Source of the DNA: Candidatus Zhuqueibacterota bacterium
GTDB lineage: Bacteria; Zhuqueibacterota; Zhuqueibacteria; Residuimicrobiales; Krinioviventaceae
DNA: 52,015 nucleotides
Direction of reading: 5' to 3'
NCBI GenBank assembly: GCA_016929295.1
Contig: JAFGJB010000243.1
Location: 1-52,015, forward strand
This document shows, piece after piece, positions 36,457 to 45,712 of the stretch. Within the stretch, counting starts at the first letter, position 1, and the number at the start of each line of letters is the position of its first letter. The notes under the pieces were generated by a model. That model was not told where the DNA came from. It saw nothing but the letters and a program-made list of their open reading frames with translations, and ran no database searches. A program made the translations under genes and the position numbers.

Positions 36457-38931
36457 TCACGATCTCTTTCCAAACTTGCGGATAATGGGAAGCAGGCCGA
36501 TGAGCAGCGCTGCGTAGACGATTGTAATGGAGCCGGCCATCATGGCCACGCTGATCTTGTAGGTGGCTGGTTCGAGTTTGAAATGCACGGTATTCGAGCC
36601 GGCCGGCACGAGCACGCCGCGCAGAATGTGGTTCACTTTGTAGATTTCAACCTCTCTGTCATCGATGAATGCCTGCCAGCCGGCGGGATAATAGATCTCG
36701 CTCAGCACGAGCAGCGTCTGTTCATCGGTCGAGATGTTGACATCGATATAGTTTGGCTCATAGCGGCTGATGACCGCTGACCAGTTAGCCGGTGCAGCGA
36801 TCGATGCCGGCAGCGCTGCTTCGACGATGGCGACGGAATCCGGACGAAATGACGCCTGATTGAGCCGGGCAAGACGAGCCGGTCGCTCCGGGATCACCTC
36901 GGTTTGGCCGACGCAAAAGGCGCGCGGCAGGGCGGCGCTGTTTTTGTAGACGATTATTTTCTGCGATTGATCGACCGTGACCGGCTGGAGGTTCGCATGC
37001 GTCATATTGCCCTGCGCCAGCAGGTATCTGGCATTCAGCATATTGACAATGTTCCAGTTGATCGGCACTTCAGTCGCATTGTTAAAGCCAGGATCTGTGC
37101 CGTTCCGCAAACACGATTCCAGAATATCCTGATAGATGCGCAGCTTGGCGGGATGGTATCCCTCGATGGACTGATGAAAGTAAGACCAGTGCGCCTGGCC
37201 GCTCAAATCACCGAGCGGGTAGATGCGGTGTGGCTCGGCATCGTCCTGCAACAGCTTGTCAATTGGCGTCTCGTTGAAATAGCTGTCCATTTGCGCCCTT
37301 GGAATGAGATCCCGCAGGTAGCGCCTGTCGATGGGCAGCACGTCGATGAGAAGAAGGACGATGGCCATGGCGATGAAGGTCGGTTTCTTCAGCCAGCCTT
37401 GCAGATGCGCGAAAGAGAGTCCGAAAGCTGCGGCGACGAGCGCCAGCATGCGGATGGCGTCTCCTTTTAAAAGATCGAAACGCACCGTTTTCAACATCGC
37501 CAGCACATCGGCGCTGTAGCTTTGAATTTCATTCGGTCGCGCGAGCGGCAAGGCGTGGCGCAGCAGCAACGGTCCTGCGCCGAGCAGCACAAAGATCCCA
37601 AAGATAACGGCCAGAATCTGACGCGCCTTTTTCTGCTTCAACCGCTGCGAAAGCTCATCGATGCCAAAGCCGGCGAGCGCGGCGACGCAGAACATCACCA
37701 GGACGACGATCATCACCGGCACACGAAATTTATTAAAGAACGGCACCAGGTTGAAAAAGAGTTTATATAATGCCGGAAAGTGCTGGCCAAAGGCCATGAG
37801 CGTGGAAAAAATCAACAGCGCAACAAGCACCTTGACTTCACTGTGACGCCAGCCCAAAATCATTCCGAAAAAAGCAAAAAAGACGGCCACGGCTCCCAGA
37901 TAGTCGGTTGTCGAGGTGAAAGGCATATGTCCCCAGTAACCCGGGATCGTCCTCCCCTTCAGCTGCGGCACAGCGTCGCCGGTGTAAAGCTGGCTCGAGT
38001 GGCCGCCCCAAAAGCGCGGAATGATAAAATTGTACATTTCTCCCGGATGCAGCGACCATTGCGTCGCGTAATCGAAATCGAGTCCGGTCGAGCCTTCCTC
38101 GCCCGTGCCGCCGCGGATCGAATATTTGGAATATTCGCGCACTTGCAGAGAATTGAATGCGGACATGGCGATGCCGAGGACGAGGCCGATGACGACAACG
38201 GCCGTAGCCAGAGCTGCGCTGCTGACCTGTTTGTCGCGGATCATCTCGACAATTCGGACAATACCAAAGAAAGCCAGGGCTAAACCCAAATAAAAGACGA
38301 TCTGGTAGTGACCGGCGCGCACGGCCAGGCCGAAGGCGATGGCAAAAAGTGAAAAGTTGAGCAGGTTGGCTTTGCGCAGGAGCCGCAAGAACAAAAAGAG
38401 CACGATGGGAATGCACATGATGGTCTGCACTTTGCTGTTGTGGCCAGCCTCGATCTTGCCGATCAGGTCCGGCCACCAGATGAATGCCAGCGCGGCGAAC
38501 ATGGCGGCGCCGATGTGCAGACGCCAAAAGCGCAGCAGCAGCAACATACCGCAGGCGCCAAGCAGAAAATATATTGGCTGCCATTGCAGGATTTTCGTCA
38601 GGTTATCGATGAGCAGCCGGACGGGCTGATCAAACGGCGGCCGCAGCGTTATCAGATGCGTCGGCATGCCGGAAAAGACATTGTTGGCCCACAACGGCGT
38701 ATAGTGCAGCTCCTTTTTGGCCTGTAGAATGGATTGCGCATTGCCCTTCCAGGCGATGATATCTGTGCTCGGCGGCACCTTTTTCTCAAAGACGATCGGT
38801 GCAAAGTAGATCAGCACCAGCAGAAAAATCAATCCTGCCGCGATGAGAAATTGCGTCGCCGGCGAGAGGGCGCGGCGGGGCGCCCGCGTCACTTTTTTTG
38901 TCTGCTTTTTTTTATATTCTTTTTTGGCCAT
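36457..38931 (-). CDS. YfhO-like multi-pass membrane protein
   Basis: Large integral membrane protein of 824 residues. A basic N-terminus (KKEYKKKQTKKVTRAPRR) is followed by twelve or so membrane segments and a C-terminal periplasmic domain (about 540-780). The YfhO family (GT-C-like fold) is linked to glycosylation of lipoteichoic acid or other envelope glycans in Firmicutes. WKGNAQSILQAKKELHYTPLW and FSGMPTHLITL are typical of the large FCB-type members. By context it may add a side-chain sugar on the outer face of the membrane. It has an AAGG ribosome site at ATG 38931. Confidence 0.85.
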   Translation of the reverse strand: MAKKEYKKKQTKKVTRAPRRALSPATQFLIAAGLIFLLVLIYFAPIVFEKKVPPSTDIIAWKGNAQSILQAKKELHYTPLWANNVFSGMPTHLITLRPPFDQPVRLLIDNLTKILQWQPIYFLLGACGMLLLLRFWRLHIGAAMFAALAFIWWPDLIGKIEAGHNSKVQTIMCIPIVLFLFLRLLRKANLLNFSLFAIAFGLAVRAGHYQIVFYLGLALAFFGIVRIVEMIRDKQVSSAALATAVVVIGLVLGIAMSAFNSLQVREYSKYSIRGGTGEEGSTGLDFDYATQWSLHPGEMYNFIIPRFWGGHSSQLYTGDAVPQLKGRTIPGYWGHMPFTSTTDYLGAVAVFFAFFGMILGWRHSEVKVLVALLIFSTLMAFGQHFPALYKLFFNLVPFFNKFRVPVMIVVLVMFCVAALAGFGIDELSQRLKQKKARQILAVIFGIFVLLGAGPLLLRHALPLARPNEIQSYSADVLAMLKTVRFDLLKGDAIRMLALVAAAFGLSFAHLQGWLKKPTFIAMAIVLLLIDVLPIDRRYLRDLIPRAQMDSYFNETPIDKLLQDDAEPHRIYPLGDLSGQAHWSYFHQSIEGYHPAKLRIYQDILESCLRNGTDPGFNNATEVPINWNIVNMLNARYLLAQGNMTHANLQPVTVDQSQKIIVYKNSAALPRAFCVGQTEVIPERPARLARLNQASFRPDSVAIVEAALPASIAAPANWSAVISRYEPNYIDVNISTDEQTLLVLSEIYYPAGWQAFIDDREVEIYKVNHILRGVLVPAGSNTVHFKLEPATYKISVAMMAGSITIVYAALLIGLLPIIRKFGKRS

Positions 38932-38941
38932 TGTTACGCCT

Positions 38942-39997
38942 TCATCTATAGTATTTTTTCACAAACCCGGTGAACTCGCCCTGTCGCAAGAGCACACGAC
39001 GATAAAATGCCAGCGAAAATCCCAGCCCATAGCCGGCGACTTGCAGCGGCATGACAATGGGGACGAGCAGGCCGGTCCGCAAATTTTTCCATTTTATCGC
39101 CGCATCGACGGCTGACAGAAAAACGGCGACAAGGACGATCAGGGCAAAATATTTCCACACCGCGAATACCGCCGGAAAAATGAGCGCTGCAAGTGTGAAA
39201 ATAAGAATGAACCAAAAACCGATCGCCGGAGCAAAATGCAGCGGCTCGAGCATGGATGAGTCTATTTTATAAAGATTGATTCTCGCGACGCCCCAATTGA
39301 AAACCTGGCGGAAAAATGTCCGCAACGATGTTCGCCGTTTATGATAGACGACGGCATCGTGAATGTACACCACCTTTTCGCCGCTTTTGAGAATGCGATT
39401 GCTGAGCTCGATATCCTGGCCGTGGCGCAATGCGCCGAAACCGCCGATTTTTTCATAAAGTTTTCGATGCATGCCCATGTTGAAACTGCGAGGGTAAAAT
39501 TTCGCCAGCCTCTTTCTCCTGCTCCCGCGCAGGCCGCCGGTGGTCAAGAACGAGGTCATCGAATAGTTGATCGCCAGCAGCAACGGCGGGAAATCGGCTC
39601 GCGCATCGTCGCGGCCGCCAAAGGCGCGCATGGTCGGATCTTCATCAAAGGTCTTTTTGATGAGTTTCAACCAATCGGGCGGCGCCAGACAGTCGGAATC
39701 AATGAAAATGAACAAGTCCCCTCTGGCCGCCAGCATGCCGAGATTGCGCGCCGCGCCCGGACCCTGGTGATCCTGGCGGACAAAATTGATATGGAGCCTG
39801 GAATTTTTGCTGAAATTGTACAACCAACTATCCGTCCCGTCCGACGAACCGTCATCGACAATGATGACCTCAAATTTGTCGACACCCAGCTCCTGCTCTT
39901 CGAGGGAGGTTAGCAAAGCCTCAATTTCATCTTTACGATTATAGGAGGGTACGATGACGGAGAGAAAATTGTCTGATGTATCCGCCACTACTCCCAC
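38942..39997 (-). CDS. Glycosyltransferase family 2 with C-terminal membrane segments
   Basis: GT-A inverting glycosyltransferase, 351 residues. SVIVPSYNRKDEIEALL opens the fold. VIIVDDGSSDGT and the metal-binding DSD (FIFIDSDCLAPPDWL) are intact, and GMHRKLYEKIGGF with RHGQDIELSNRIL marks the acceptor/catalytic region. Three hydrophobic segments in the last 120 residues anchor it to the inner membrane. The start is GTG at 39997, overlapping the stop of the upstream GT2 gene by 10 bases. Its membrane anchoring suggests a lipid-linked or exported acceptor. Confidence 0.9.
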   Translation of the reverse strand: MGVVADTSDNFLSVIVPSYNRKDEIEALLTSLEEQELGVDKFEVIIVDDGSSDGTDSWLYNFSKNSRLHINFVRQDHQGPGAARNLGMLAARGDLFIFIDSDCLAPPDWLKLIKKTFDEDPTMRAFGGRDDARADFPPLLLAINYSMTSFLTTGGLRGSRRKRLAKFYPRSFNMGMHRKLYEKIGGFGALRHGQDIELSNRILKSGEKVVYIHDAVVYHKRRTSLRTFFRQVFNWGVARINLYKIDSSMLEPLHFAPAIGFWFILIFTLAALIFPAVFAVWKYFALIVLVAVFLSAVDAAIKWKNLRTGLLVPIVMPLQVAGYGLGFSLAFYRRVLLRQGEFTGFVKKYYR

Positions 39998-40944
39998 CCG
40001 AGATATTCTTTTACCAGGTAGTTATCGACCTCGGAACGCGATTCGGTGATCATCTCGCCCAGCAAGCCAATGGAAAAGAACTGAATGCCAACGATGACCA
40101 TCAGCAGCCCCAGAAAGAGCAGTGGGCGGCGACTGAGATGGGCATCGTAGAATATTTTTTGTGCTGCCAGGATGGCGAGAATGACCAGCCCGGCAAAAGT
40201 CGATAGCAGGCCCCACGAGCCGAACAGATGCAGCGGTCTTTTTCGATAGCGGCTCAGGAACGAGATGGTGAGCAGGTCAAAGGCGCCGCGGGTGAATCGG
40301 GCGACACCATATTTCGAGCGGCCATATTTGCGGGCGCGGTGGGAGACCGGAATTTCCGTCACCTTGTAGCCATTGCGAAAGGCGATGACCGGCAGGTAGC
40401 GATGCAGCTCGCCGTAGATCGCCATTGTTTTGACGACTTGACTGCGATAGGCCTTCAGGCCGCAGTTGAAATCGTGCAGGCGAATGCCGCTGAACAGCGA
40501 GGTGAAATAGTTATAGATTTTGGATGTCTGCGTTTTGATGAACGGATCGCGTCTGACTTTTTTCCAGCCCGATACGAGATCATAACCGTCATGCAATTTA
40601 TCGATCAGATGCGGAATCTCTTTCGGATCGTCCTGCAAATCGGCGTCCATGGTGATGACAATGTCGCCCGCCGCCATTTTAAAGCCGGCGGCCAGTGCGG
40701 CGGCTTTGCCATAATTTTTGCGAAACTGCACGAGTTTGGCGCGCGGATCCTGGGTGTTGAGCTCGCGTACAATGGCGGCCGAACGATCGGTTGACCCATC
40801 GTCAACGAATATGACCTCGAATGCCGCTTTGAGCTCCATCAGGACCGCTTTGATCTGGGCAAAGAGCTCTCCCAGCGATTCCTGCTCGTTGAAGAACGGC
40901 ACAACAATGGATATATCGATCTGAGGCGCTGATGCCATACTCAC
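39988..40944 (-). CDS. Glycosyltransferase family 2, polyprenyl-phosphate sugar transferase type
   Basis: DPM1/GtrB-like enzyme of 318 residues, which usually transfers a sugar to undecaprenyl phosphate. SIVVPFFNEQESL, VIFVDDGSTDRS, MDADLQDDPKEIP and FNCGLKAYRSQVV are standard; two membrane helices at the C-terminus (about 235-290) also fit the GtrB type. The product would be the donor for a GT-C enzyme such as the YfhO-like protein two genes on. The start is GTG at 40944 with GGAG eight bases upstream, overlapping the DUF4292 stop by 4 bases. Confidence 0.92.
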   Translation of the reverse strand: MSMASAPQIDISIVVPFFNEQESLGELFAQIKAVLMELKAAFEVIFVDDGSTDRSAAIVRELNTQDPRAKLVQFRKNYGKAAALAAGFKMAAGDIVITMDADLQDDPKEIPHLIDKLHDGYDLVSGWKKVRRDPFIKTQTSKIYNYFTSLFSGIRLHDFNCGLKAYRSQVVKTMAIYGELHRYLPVIAFRNGYKVTEIPVSHRARKYGRSKYGVARFTRGAFDLLTISFLSRYRKRPLHLFGSWGLLSTFAGLVILAILAAQKIFYDAHLSRRPLLFLGLLMVIVGIQFFSIGLLGEMITESRSEVDNYLVKEYLGWE

Positions 40945-41750
40945 AGCTTTATCTCCAAAACATCATGCGGCATTTTGATATAGAAATTTCCCGGCGCCAG
41001 TTGTCGATTGATGGTGAGCCGGTCGTAAAAAATCGTCAACGATTCCTTTTCCCGCGGTCGCGTGAATCGCATCATCTGCGGTATTCGCACGCCCCGGATG
41101 GTGGTGAAGCGTTTGTATTCCTCGATGCGCAGGACATGTCCGACAAAGTCTTTCATTTCCACCCGCGATATCAGGCCGACCCGGGTGTCAATAGTATAGT
41201 CATAAAAAATACTATCCGCAACTCCGATGATGTGAAGCTCGTCGTCCTTCATTTTTGTCCTGGCAGCGCTCAGCTCTTTGATGGCAGCCAATCCGGATAG
41301 AGACTGCATCATCTCTTGAAATGTCAGATCAAATCCGAGAAAGGATTTCAACCGCAGCGTATCACTGGCATCGCCGGTGTAGGCAAGATTTTCCATCGGC
41401 GAATAGATGAGAAAACGTTCTTTATTGGCAAACACAACGCCGACATCGAGTCCAAGAATGGCCTCGATGCGAACAAAGATGGAATCCGGATTAACAATAT
41501 TGACGATGGCATTGCCGGAGAAGGATTGTCGCGATGATTGCACGACCAGCTTGCCGCGTCCCTGAAGTGTCGAAAATTTGCGCATGTTCTGATCGAGGAT
41601 GTCGCGCACAACCTGCAGACGCGTTTCGCCGCGTTTCATGACGGGTCCGGGCGCCGTCGAGCAGCCGCTCAACCAAATCAAAGCAAAAGATAAAAATGTG
41701 AGGATCGGAAAGAAAAGGCGCTTTTTTATCGCGTTCTGATTGGTGCGCAT
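40941..41750 (-). CDS. DUF4292 lipoprotein (LolA/LolB-like fold)
   Basis: Outer-membrane or periplasmic lipoprotein of 269 residues. The signal ends at the Cys of WLSGCSTAP (about residue 30). The mature part is a beta-rich, LolA/LolB-like half barrel (GRGKLVVQSSRQSFSGNAIV, DSIFVRIEAILGLDVG), as in DUF4292 proteins of Bacteroidota-related phyla. A lipid or lipoprotein transport role is plausible but unproven. The start codon shares one base with the stop of the TPR gene (TAATG), so translation is coupled. Confidence 0.8.
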   Translation of the reverse strand: MRTNQNAIKKRLFFPILTFLSFALIWLSGCSTAPGPVMKRGETRLQVVRDILDQNMRKFSTLQGRGKLVVQSSRQSFSGNAIVNIVNPDSIFVRIEAILGLDVGVVFANKERFLIYSPMENLAYTGDASDTLRLKSFLGFDLTFQEMMQSLSGLAAIKELSAARTKMKDDELHIIGVADSIFYDYTIDTRVGLISRVEMKDFVGHVLRIEEYKRFTTIRGVRIPQMMRFTRPREKESLTIFYDRLTINRQLAPGNFYIKMPHDVLEIKL

Positions 41751-43741
41751 TATTTTGACTGATCCAGTTTCTCCAATAAATTCACCCGTCGGTCATCGAG
41801 TTCATACGCCCTGCGCCACAGTTCCTCGGCCAGCGCCTGCTCGCCCAGTTTCTCATACACATCACCGAGATGCTCGACGACCTCGGCGGTGTCAGGACTC
41901 TTTTCCAGCGCTTTTTCGATGTACTGTTTCGCCCGCGCATAGTCGCCCATCTGATAATGAATCCAGCCCAGCGTATCGAGGTACGGGGCATTCTCCGGTT
42001 CTGCGGTCACAGCTTTCATTGACATCTGCAGAGCAGCATCCAGTTCCTTGGCCTGCACCGACAAATGATAGGCATAGTTGTTCAAAATAATCGGACTCTC
42101 GGGATTGGCTTTCAGCAGCTGTTGATACAGTTTTTCAGCCCGGTCATACTGTTTGAGCTCATCATAAGCGCCGGCGAGCGAGAGCGCCACCTGATCATTT
42201 TTCGGATCATTCTCCAGCGCTGTGAGGAGATAGGATGCGGCCCTGGCGAATTTTTTCTGTCGACTCGCAAGAGTGCCGGCATAGTAGTGAATTTCCGACT
42301 CTTGAGGAAATTTTTCCGCTGCCTTTTCAAAGTTGTTCAACGCACTGTTCAGGCTGTCCATTTGCATGTAGGTCAAGCCGCGCAGCACCCAGAGATGCGG
42401 CAGATCATCCCGTCTCTCGAGCGCCTGTTCGAAATAGCCGAGCGCGGTCGCATGATCGTCGGAGATGAAATAGAAACGCCCCAGCGTCGTCGGAACTCGC
42501 CAGTCATCACCGTGCGTACTCATCAGAGGCTCGATCAAACTGATCGCCTGCAGGGTATCGCCCTTGTCGATGAGCAAATGCGCGATTTCAATGCGCGCGC
42601 CGACATAGGTCGTGTCGTTGTCTTTCAGCGGTTCGAACAAGGCGATAGCATCGTCCCATCGTTCCTGCGCCGCATATATTTCGCTCAACGTGCGCCGTGC
42701 GCGATAAAAGGAGGTCTTTTTATCGATCGCCTGACGCAGGGTTTCGATCGCTGCAGCAGTATCCTCCTGCGCCATGTGCAGGGCGCCGAGCGTCAGATAG
42801 GCGCGCTCGCTCAAGGGATGTTCTTTAAGCGCCTGACTGTAAGTGGCCATGGATTTGGCATGTTCGTCGTTCAGATAATAATACTGTCCGAGTTGCAGCT
42901 TGTCAGAGAGATTGGTGCTGTCCGCTGCGACCAGCTTTTCGTACATCGCGATGGCGGCAACCCAGTTTTTATCTTTATCGTATATTTTCTTCAGCTCCGC
43001 TTTGGCGTCATCAAAAGCGGGATTGTGAGCCAGCGCCTTTTTGTACCACTCGACAGCCTTTTCATCATCCTTCTGCGTTTTGCTCGTAGTGGCAAGGGCG
43101 AGATAGACCGCCTCGACATCAGGATTGCGATCGTAGATATCATGATAGACCTGCTCCGCCTCCTCATAGGCGCCGCTGCGCAGAAAGAGATTGCCGACAC
43201 CTATGAGATAGTGCGGATCATCCAGGCCGGCTTTGACCATCTGTTTATATGTTTTGAGAGCCTCTTTCGGATGTTGTGAGAGAATTTGCAGGGAGGTCAA
43301 ATAAAAAAGGGCTTCAATGTCGTTGGGCACGATTTCGACAATATCTTCATAGACAGCCATCGCCTGAACGTGTTGTTTGTTGGCTTCATAGGCGGCAGCA
43401 AGAATGTGCAGCGCGTCCATGTTCTGCGGATCGAGTCGCAGCGCTTTTTTTGCCAGGCTGATGCTGAGATCCGGTTTTTCCAAAAGATAATAAATCTCCG
43501 CCATGGTGATATAAATACCCGGCGATGTCGAATCCAGCTCGGCCGCCTGATGATAGGACAGCAATGCCTCGTGCGGATTTTCCAGCAGCTCCATGATCGC
43601 GCCATCGATCATGTGGTTCATGGCGGCCTTGTTGTAGCTGAGCGCGGGTTTTACACCGGCCATTTTACGACTGCTGCTGCAGGCGCTCAACAACACCCAG
43701 ACCGACAGGACAAGGATGACTAGGTTTACAGATTTTTTCAC
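41750..43741 (-). CDS. Tetratricopeptide-repeat lipoprotein
   Basis: Envelope lipoprotein of about 663 residues. Starting at GTG 43741 gives a standard signal ending in VWVLLSAC; the TTG at 43759 gives a less suitable N-terminus. The mature protein consists almost entirely of TPR units (about 16 or 17; for example SPGIYITMAEIYYLLEKPDLS and NAPYLDTLGWIHYQMGDYARA). It is probably a scaffold at the outer membrane. Such proteins often occur beside DUF4292 or glycan-export genes, as here. It heads the leftward glycan transcription unit and diverges from the HAD phosphatase gene. Confidence 0.88.
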   Translation of the reverse strand: MKKSVNLVILVLSVWVLLSACSSSRKMAGVKPALSYNKAAMNHMIDGAIMELLENPHEALLSYHQAAELDSTSPGIYITMAEIYYLLEKPDLSISLAKKALRLDPQNMDALHILAAAYEANKQHVQAMAVYEDIVEIVPNDIEALFYLTSLQILSQHPKEALKTYKQMVKAGLDDPHYLIGVGNLFLRSGAYEEAEQVYHDIYDRNPDVEAVYLALATTSKTQKDDEKAVEWYKKALAHNPAFDDAKAELKKIYDKDKNWVAAIAMYEKLVAADSTNLSDKLQLGQYYYLNDEHAKSMATYSQALKEHPLSERAYLTLGALHMAQEDTAAAIETLRQAIDKKTSFYRARRTLSEIYAAQERWDDAIALFEPLKDNDTTYVGARIEIAHLLIDKGDTLQAISLIEPLMSTHGDDWRVPTTLGRFYFISDDHATALGYFEQALERRDDLPHLWVLRGLTYMQMDSLNSALNNFEKAAEKFPQESEIHYYAGTLASRQKKFARAASYLLTALENDPKNDQVALSLAGAYDELKQYDRAEKLYQQLLKANPESPIILNNYAYHLSVQAKELDAALQMSMKAVTAEPENAPYLDTLGWIHYQMGDYARAKQYIEKALEKSPDTAEVVEHLGDVYEKLGEQALAEELWRRAYELDDRRVNLLEKLDQSK

Positions 43742-43965
43742 CGCTTCTCTATTCTTCAAATGAACAAAAAATATATCACTATTTCGCTTCTTTCACAAGC
43801 AAAAACTGTGCTGTCGTGAGAGTTAAAACCAATAATTTCTGTAATTTGTTCCATAAGCAGTGGAAAGAATAATTTCAATTTCTGAATAAATTACTTATAT
43901 TGCGTCATCACAGTTTTTCGAATATCTTGCAGACAAAAGCAGTGGCCATCACTAAACTTACGCAT

Positions 43966-44769
43966 ATGGAAGCATTGTCCCGCTGTGGCGCCATCGTTTG
44001 CGATCTGGACGGGACGCTCTGTCTGGAAGAGCGCCCCATTCACGGCGCTGGCGAATTTCTTTATCAAGTCATCCACTCGGGTCGACAGCTCTATTATTTC
44101 ACCAACAACAATTCCCTTTCCAGAAAAACGTGGGTGGCAAAGCTCGCCGCAATGAATTTTCCGGTGCAGGATCAGCAGTTGATGACATCCGCAGATTGCG
44201 CGGATGCTTATCTCAAACAGCACGATCTCTACCCGCGAATATATCTTGTCGGCAACGCAGATTTGCAGCAGGAATTCACCTCCCGCGGCTACCTTTGTCT
44301 GGATGAAAATGAAGCATTGCGCGACGAACCGCACGCCGTCGTGCTGGGCTTTGACACAGAACTCGATTATAAAAAAATCTGCACCTGCTACGACCTGATC
44401 CTGCGAGATGTACCCTATGTCGCCACGCATCCCGACGTGCTCTGCCCGGTGACGCGCCGCACATTCAAGCCGGATGTGGGATCCTTCATCTCCCTGTTCG
44501 AGACGGCCACGCAGGGGCGACGCCCGGTCATTGTCGGCAAGCCGACGCCACAGGCGGCTCGCTTCATTATCGGCAAGACGCGGTTACCGGCGCAGCGCAT
44601 CGCTTTCATCGGTGACCGGCTATATACCGACATCCGCATGGCCGTGACGTGCGGCATGACGGGTGTGCTCGTGCTCAGCGGCGAAACGACCGCCGAGATG
44701 GTCAGCACTTCGCAAGATCAGCCACACATCATAGTCAATTCTGTTGCCGAGCTTGTGCAGTATCTGTGA
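43966..44769 (+). CDS. HAD-IIA family phosphatase
   Basis: Haloacid-dehalogenase hydrolase with a C2 cap, NagD/phosphoglycolate phosphatase type; about 267 residues. The nucleophile motif AIVCDLDGTLCLEE is at the N-terminus, then motif II YYFTNNNSLSRKTW, the lysine of VGKPTPQAARF and motif IV GDRLYTDIRMA. The substrate is unknown: a small phosphate ester such as a nucleotide or sugar phosphate. The start is uncertain: ATG 43966 gives the usual length, and GTG 43942 is possible; no strong ribosome site is seen. It precedes the aldolase gene by 10 bases. Confidence 0.87.
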   Translation: MEALSRCGAIVCDLDGTLCLEERPIHGAGEFLYQVIHSGRQLYYFTNNNSLSRKTWVAKLAAMNFPVQDQQLMTSADCADAYLKQHDLYPRIYLVGNADLQQEFTSRGYLCLDENEALRDEPHAVVLGFDTELDYKKICTCYDLILRDVPYVATHPDVLCPVTRRTFKPDVGSFISLFETATQGRRPVIVGKPTPQAARFIIGKTRLPAQRIAFIGDRLYTDIRMAVTCGMTGVLVLSGETTAEMVSTSQDQPHIIVNSVAELVQYL

Positions 44770-44779
44770 GAAGGACGTC

Positions 44780-45703
44780 ATGAACAATATCTTTCCTGAT
44801 GGCATTTGGCCGACGATGATCACACCGTTCACCAGCAACAATGAAATCGACTTTCGCGCCCTGGAGCAGATGATCGAGTGGTACACCGAACTCAAGGCGG
44901 ACGGTCTGTTCGCCGTTTGCCAATCGAGCGAGATGTGGCAACTGTCCCTGGCCGAACGCGTGGCGCTGTCGCAATTTGTCGTGCGCCAGGCGGCCGGACG
45001 CCTGCCGGTCATTGCGTCGGGACATATCAGCGAGAGCGAAGCGGAGCAGCTTGATGAACTCGAGCGGATTGCAGAGACCGGCATTCAGGGACTTGTACTC
45101 GTCACCAATCGGCTGGCCGCCATCAATGAGGACGATGATCAGGTGAAGAGGAATATCGAGACGATCCTGCGACGTCTGCCCGATTCCATACCGCTCGGCT
45201 TGTATGAATGTCCCTATCCCTACAAGCGTCTTTTTTCGCCGGATTTATTGCGTTTCTGCGAAGATGCGGAACGATTCTATTTCCTCAAGGATACCAGCTG
45301 CAGCGTCGACGACATGCGCGCCAAGATGCGCGCCATAACAGGCAGACTGAAAATCTATAATGCTAACGCCGCGACCCTCGACGAGTCGTATCGTGCGGGA
45401 GTGGCGGGCTATAGCGGCGTCATGGCCAATTTTCATCCGCACCTCTACCGCTGGCATTTTGAGAATTTCACGAATGATTCGCCGTTGATCAAAGAAACGG
45501 CTGATTTGCTCGGCGTCGCCTCTCTCATTGAGCGACAGTTCTATCCTGTCAACGCCAAATATCACATGCAGCTGGAGGGCATTGAAATCGGCTTGTTTTC
45601 GCGCATTCAAAATTCGCACTATTTCACCCGCGCCCAGCAATTAGAGGTCGAGCAGTTGCGATCGTTCGTCAATTGCTTCATGGAACGTCTGCCATATTTT
45701 TAG
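44780..45703 (+). CDS. DapA/NanA-family aldolase (dihydrodipicolinate synthase superfamily)
   Basis: Pyruvate-type class I aldolase of 307 residues. The Schiff-base lysine is Lys170 (YFLKDTSCS) and the partner tyrosine is Tyr142 (LYECPYP). The usual GxxGE substrate motif is replaced by CQSSE (47-51), so the keto-acid specificity differs from DapA or sialate lyase. ATG 44780 has AAGGA five bases upstream. It lies between a HAD phosphatase gene and a sodium:solute symporter gene (9-base gap), like sialic or aldonic acid catabolic operons, and likely splits an imported sugar acid. Confidence 0.88.
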   Translation: MNNIFPDGIWPTMITPFTSNNEIDFRALEQMIEWYTELKADGLFAVCQSSEMWQLSLAERVALSQFVVRQAAGRLPVIASGHISESEAEQLDELERIAETGIQGLVLVTNRLAAINEDDDQVKRNIETILRRLPDSIPLGLYECPYPYKRLFSPDLLRFCEDAERFYFLKDTSCSVDDMRAKMRAITGRLKIYNANAATLDESYRAGVAGYSGVMANFHPHLYRWHFENFTNDSPLIKETADLLGVASLIERQFYPVNAKYHMQLEGIEIGLFSRIQNSHYFTRAQQLEVEQLRSFVNCFMERLPYF

Positions 45704-45712
45704 GAGAATCGA

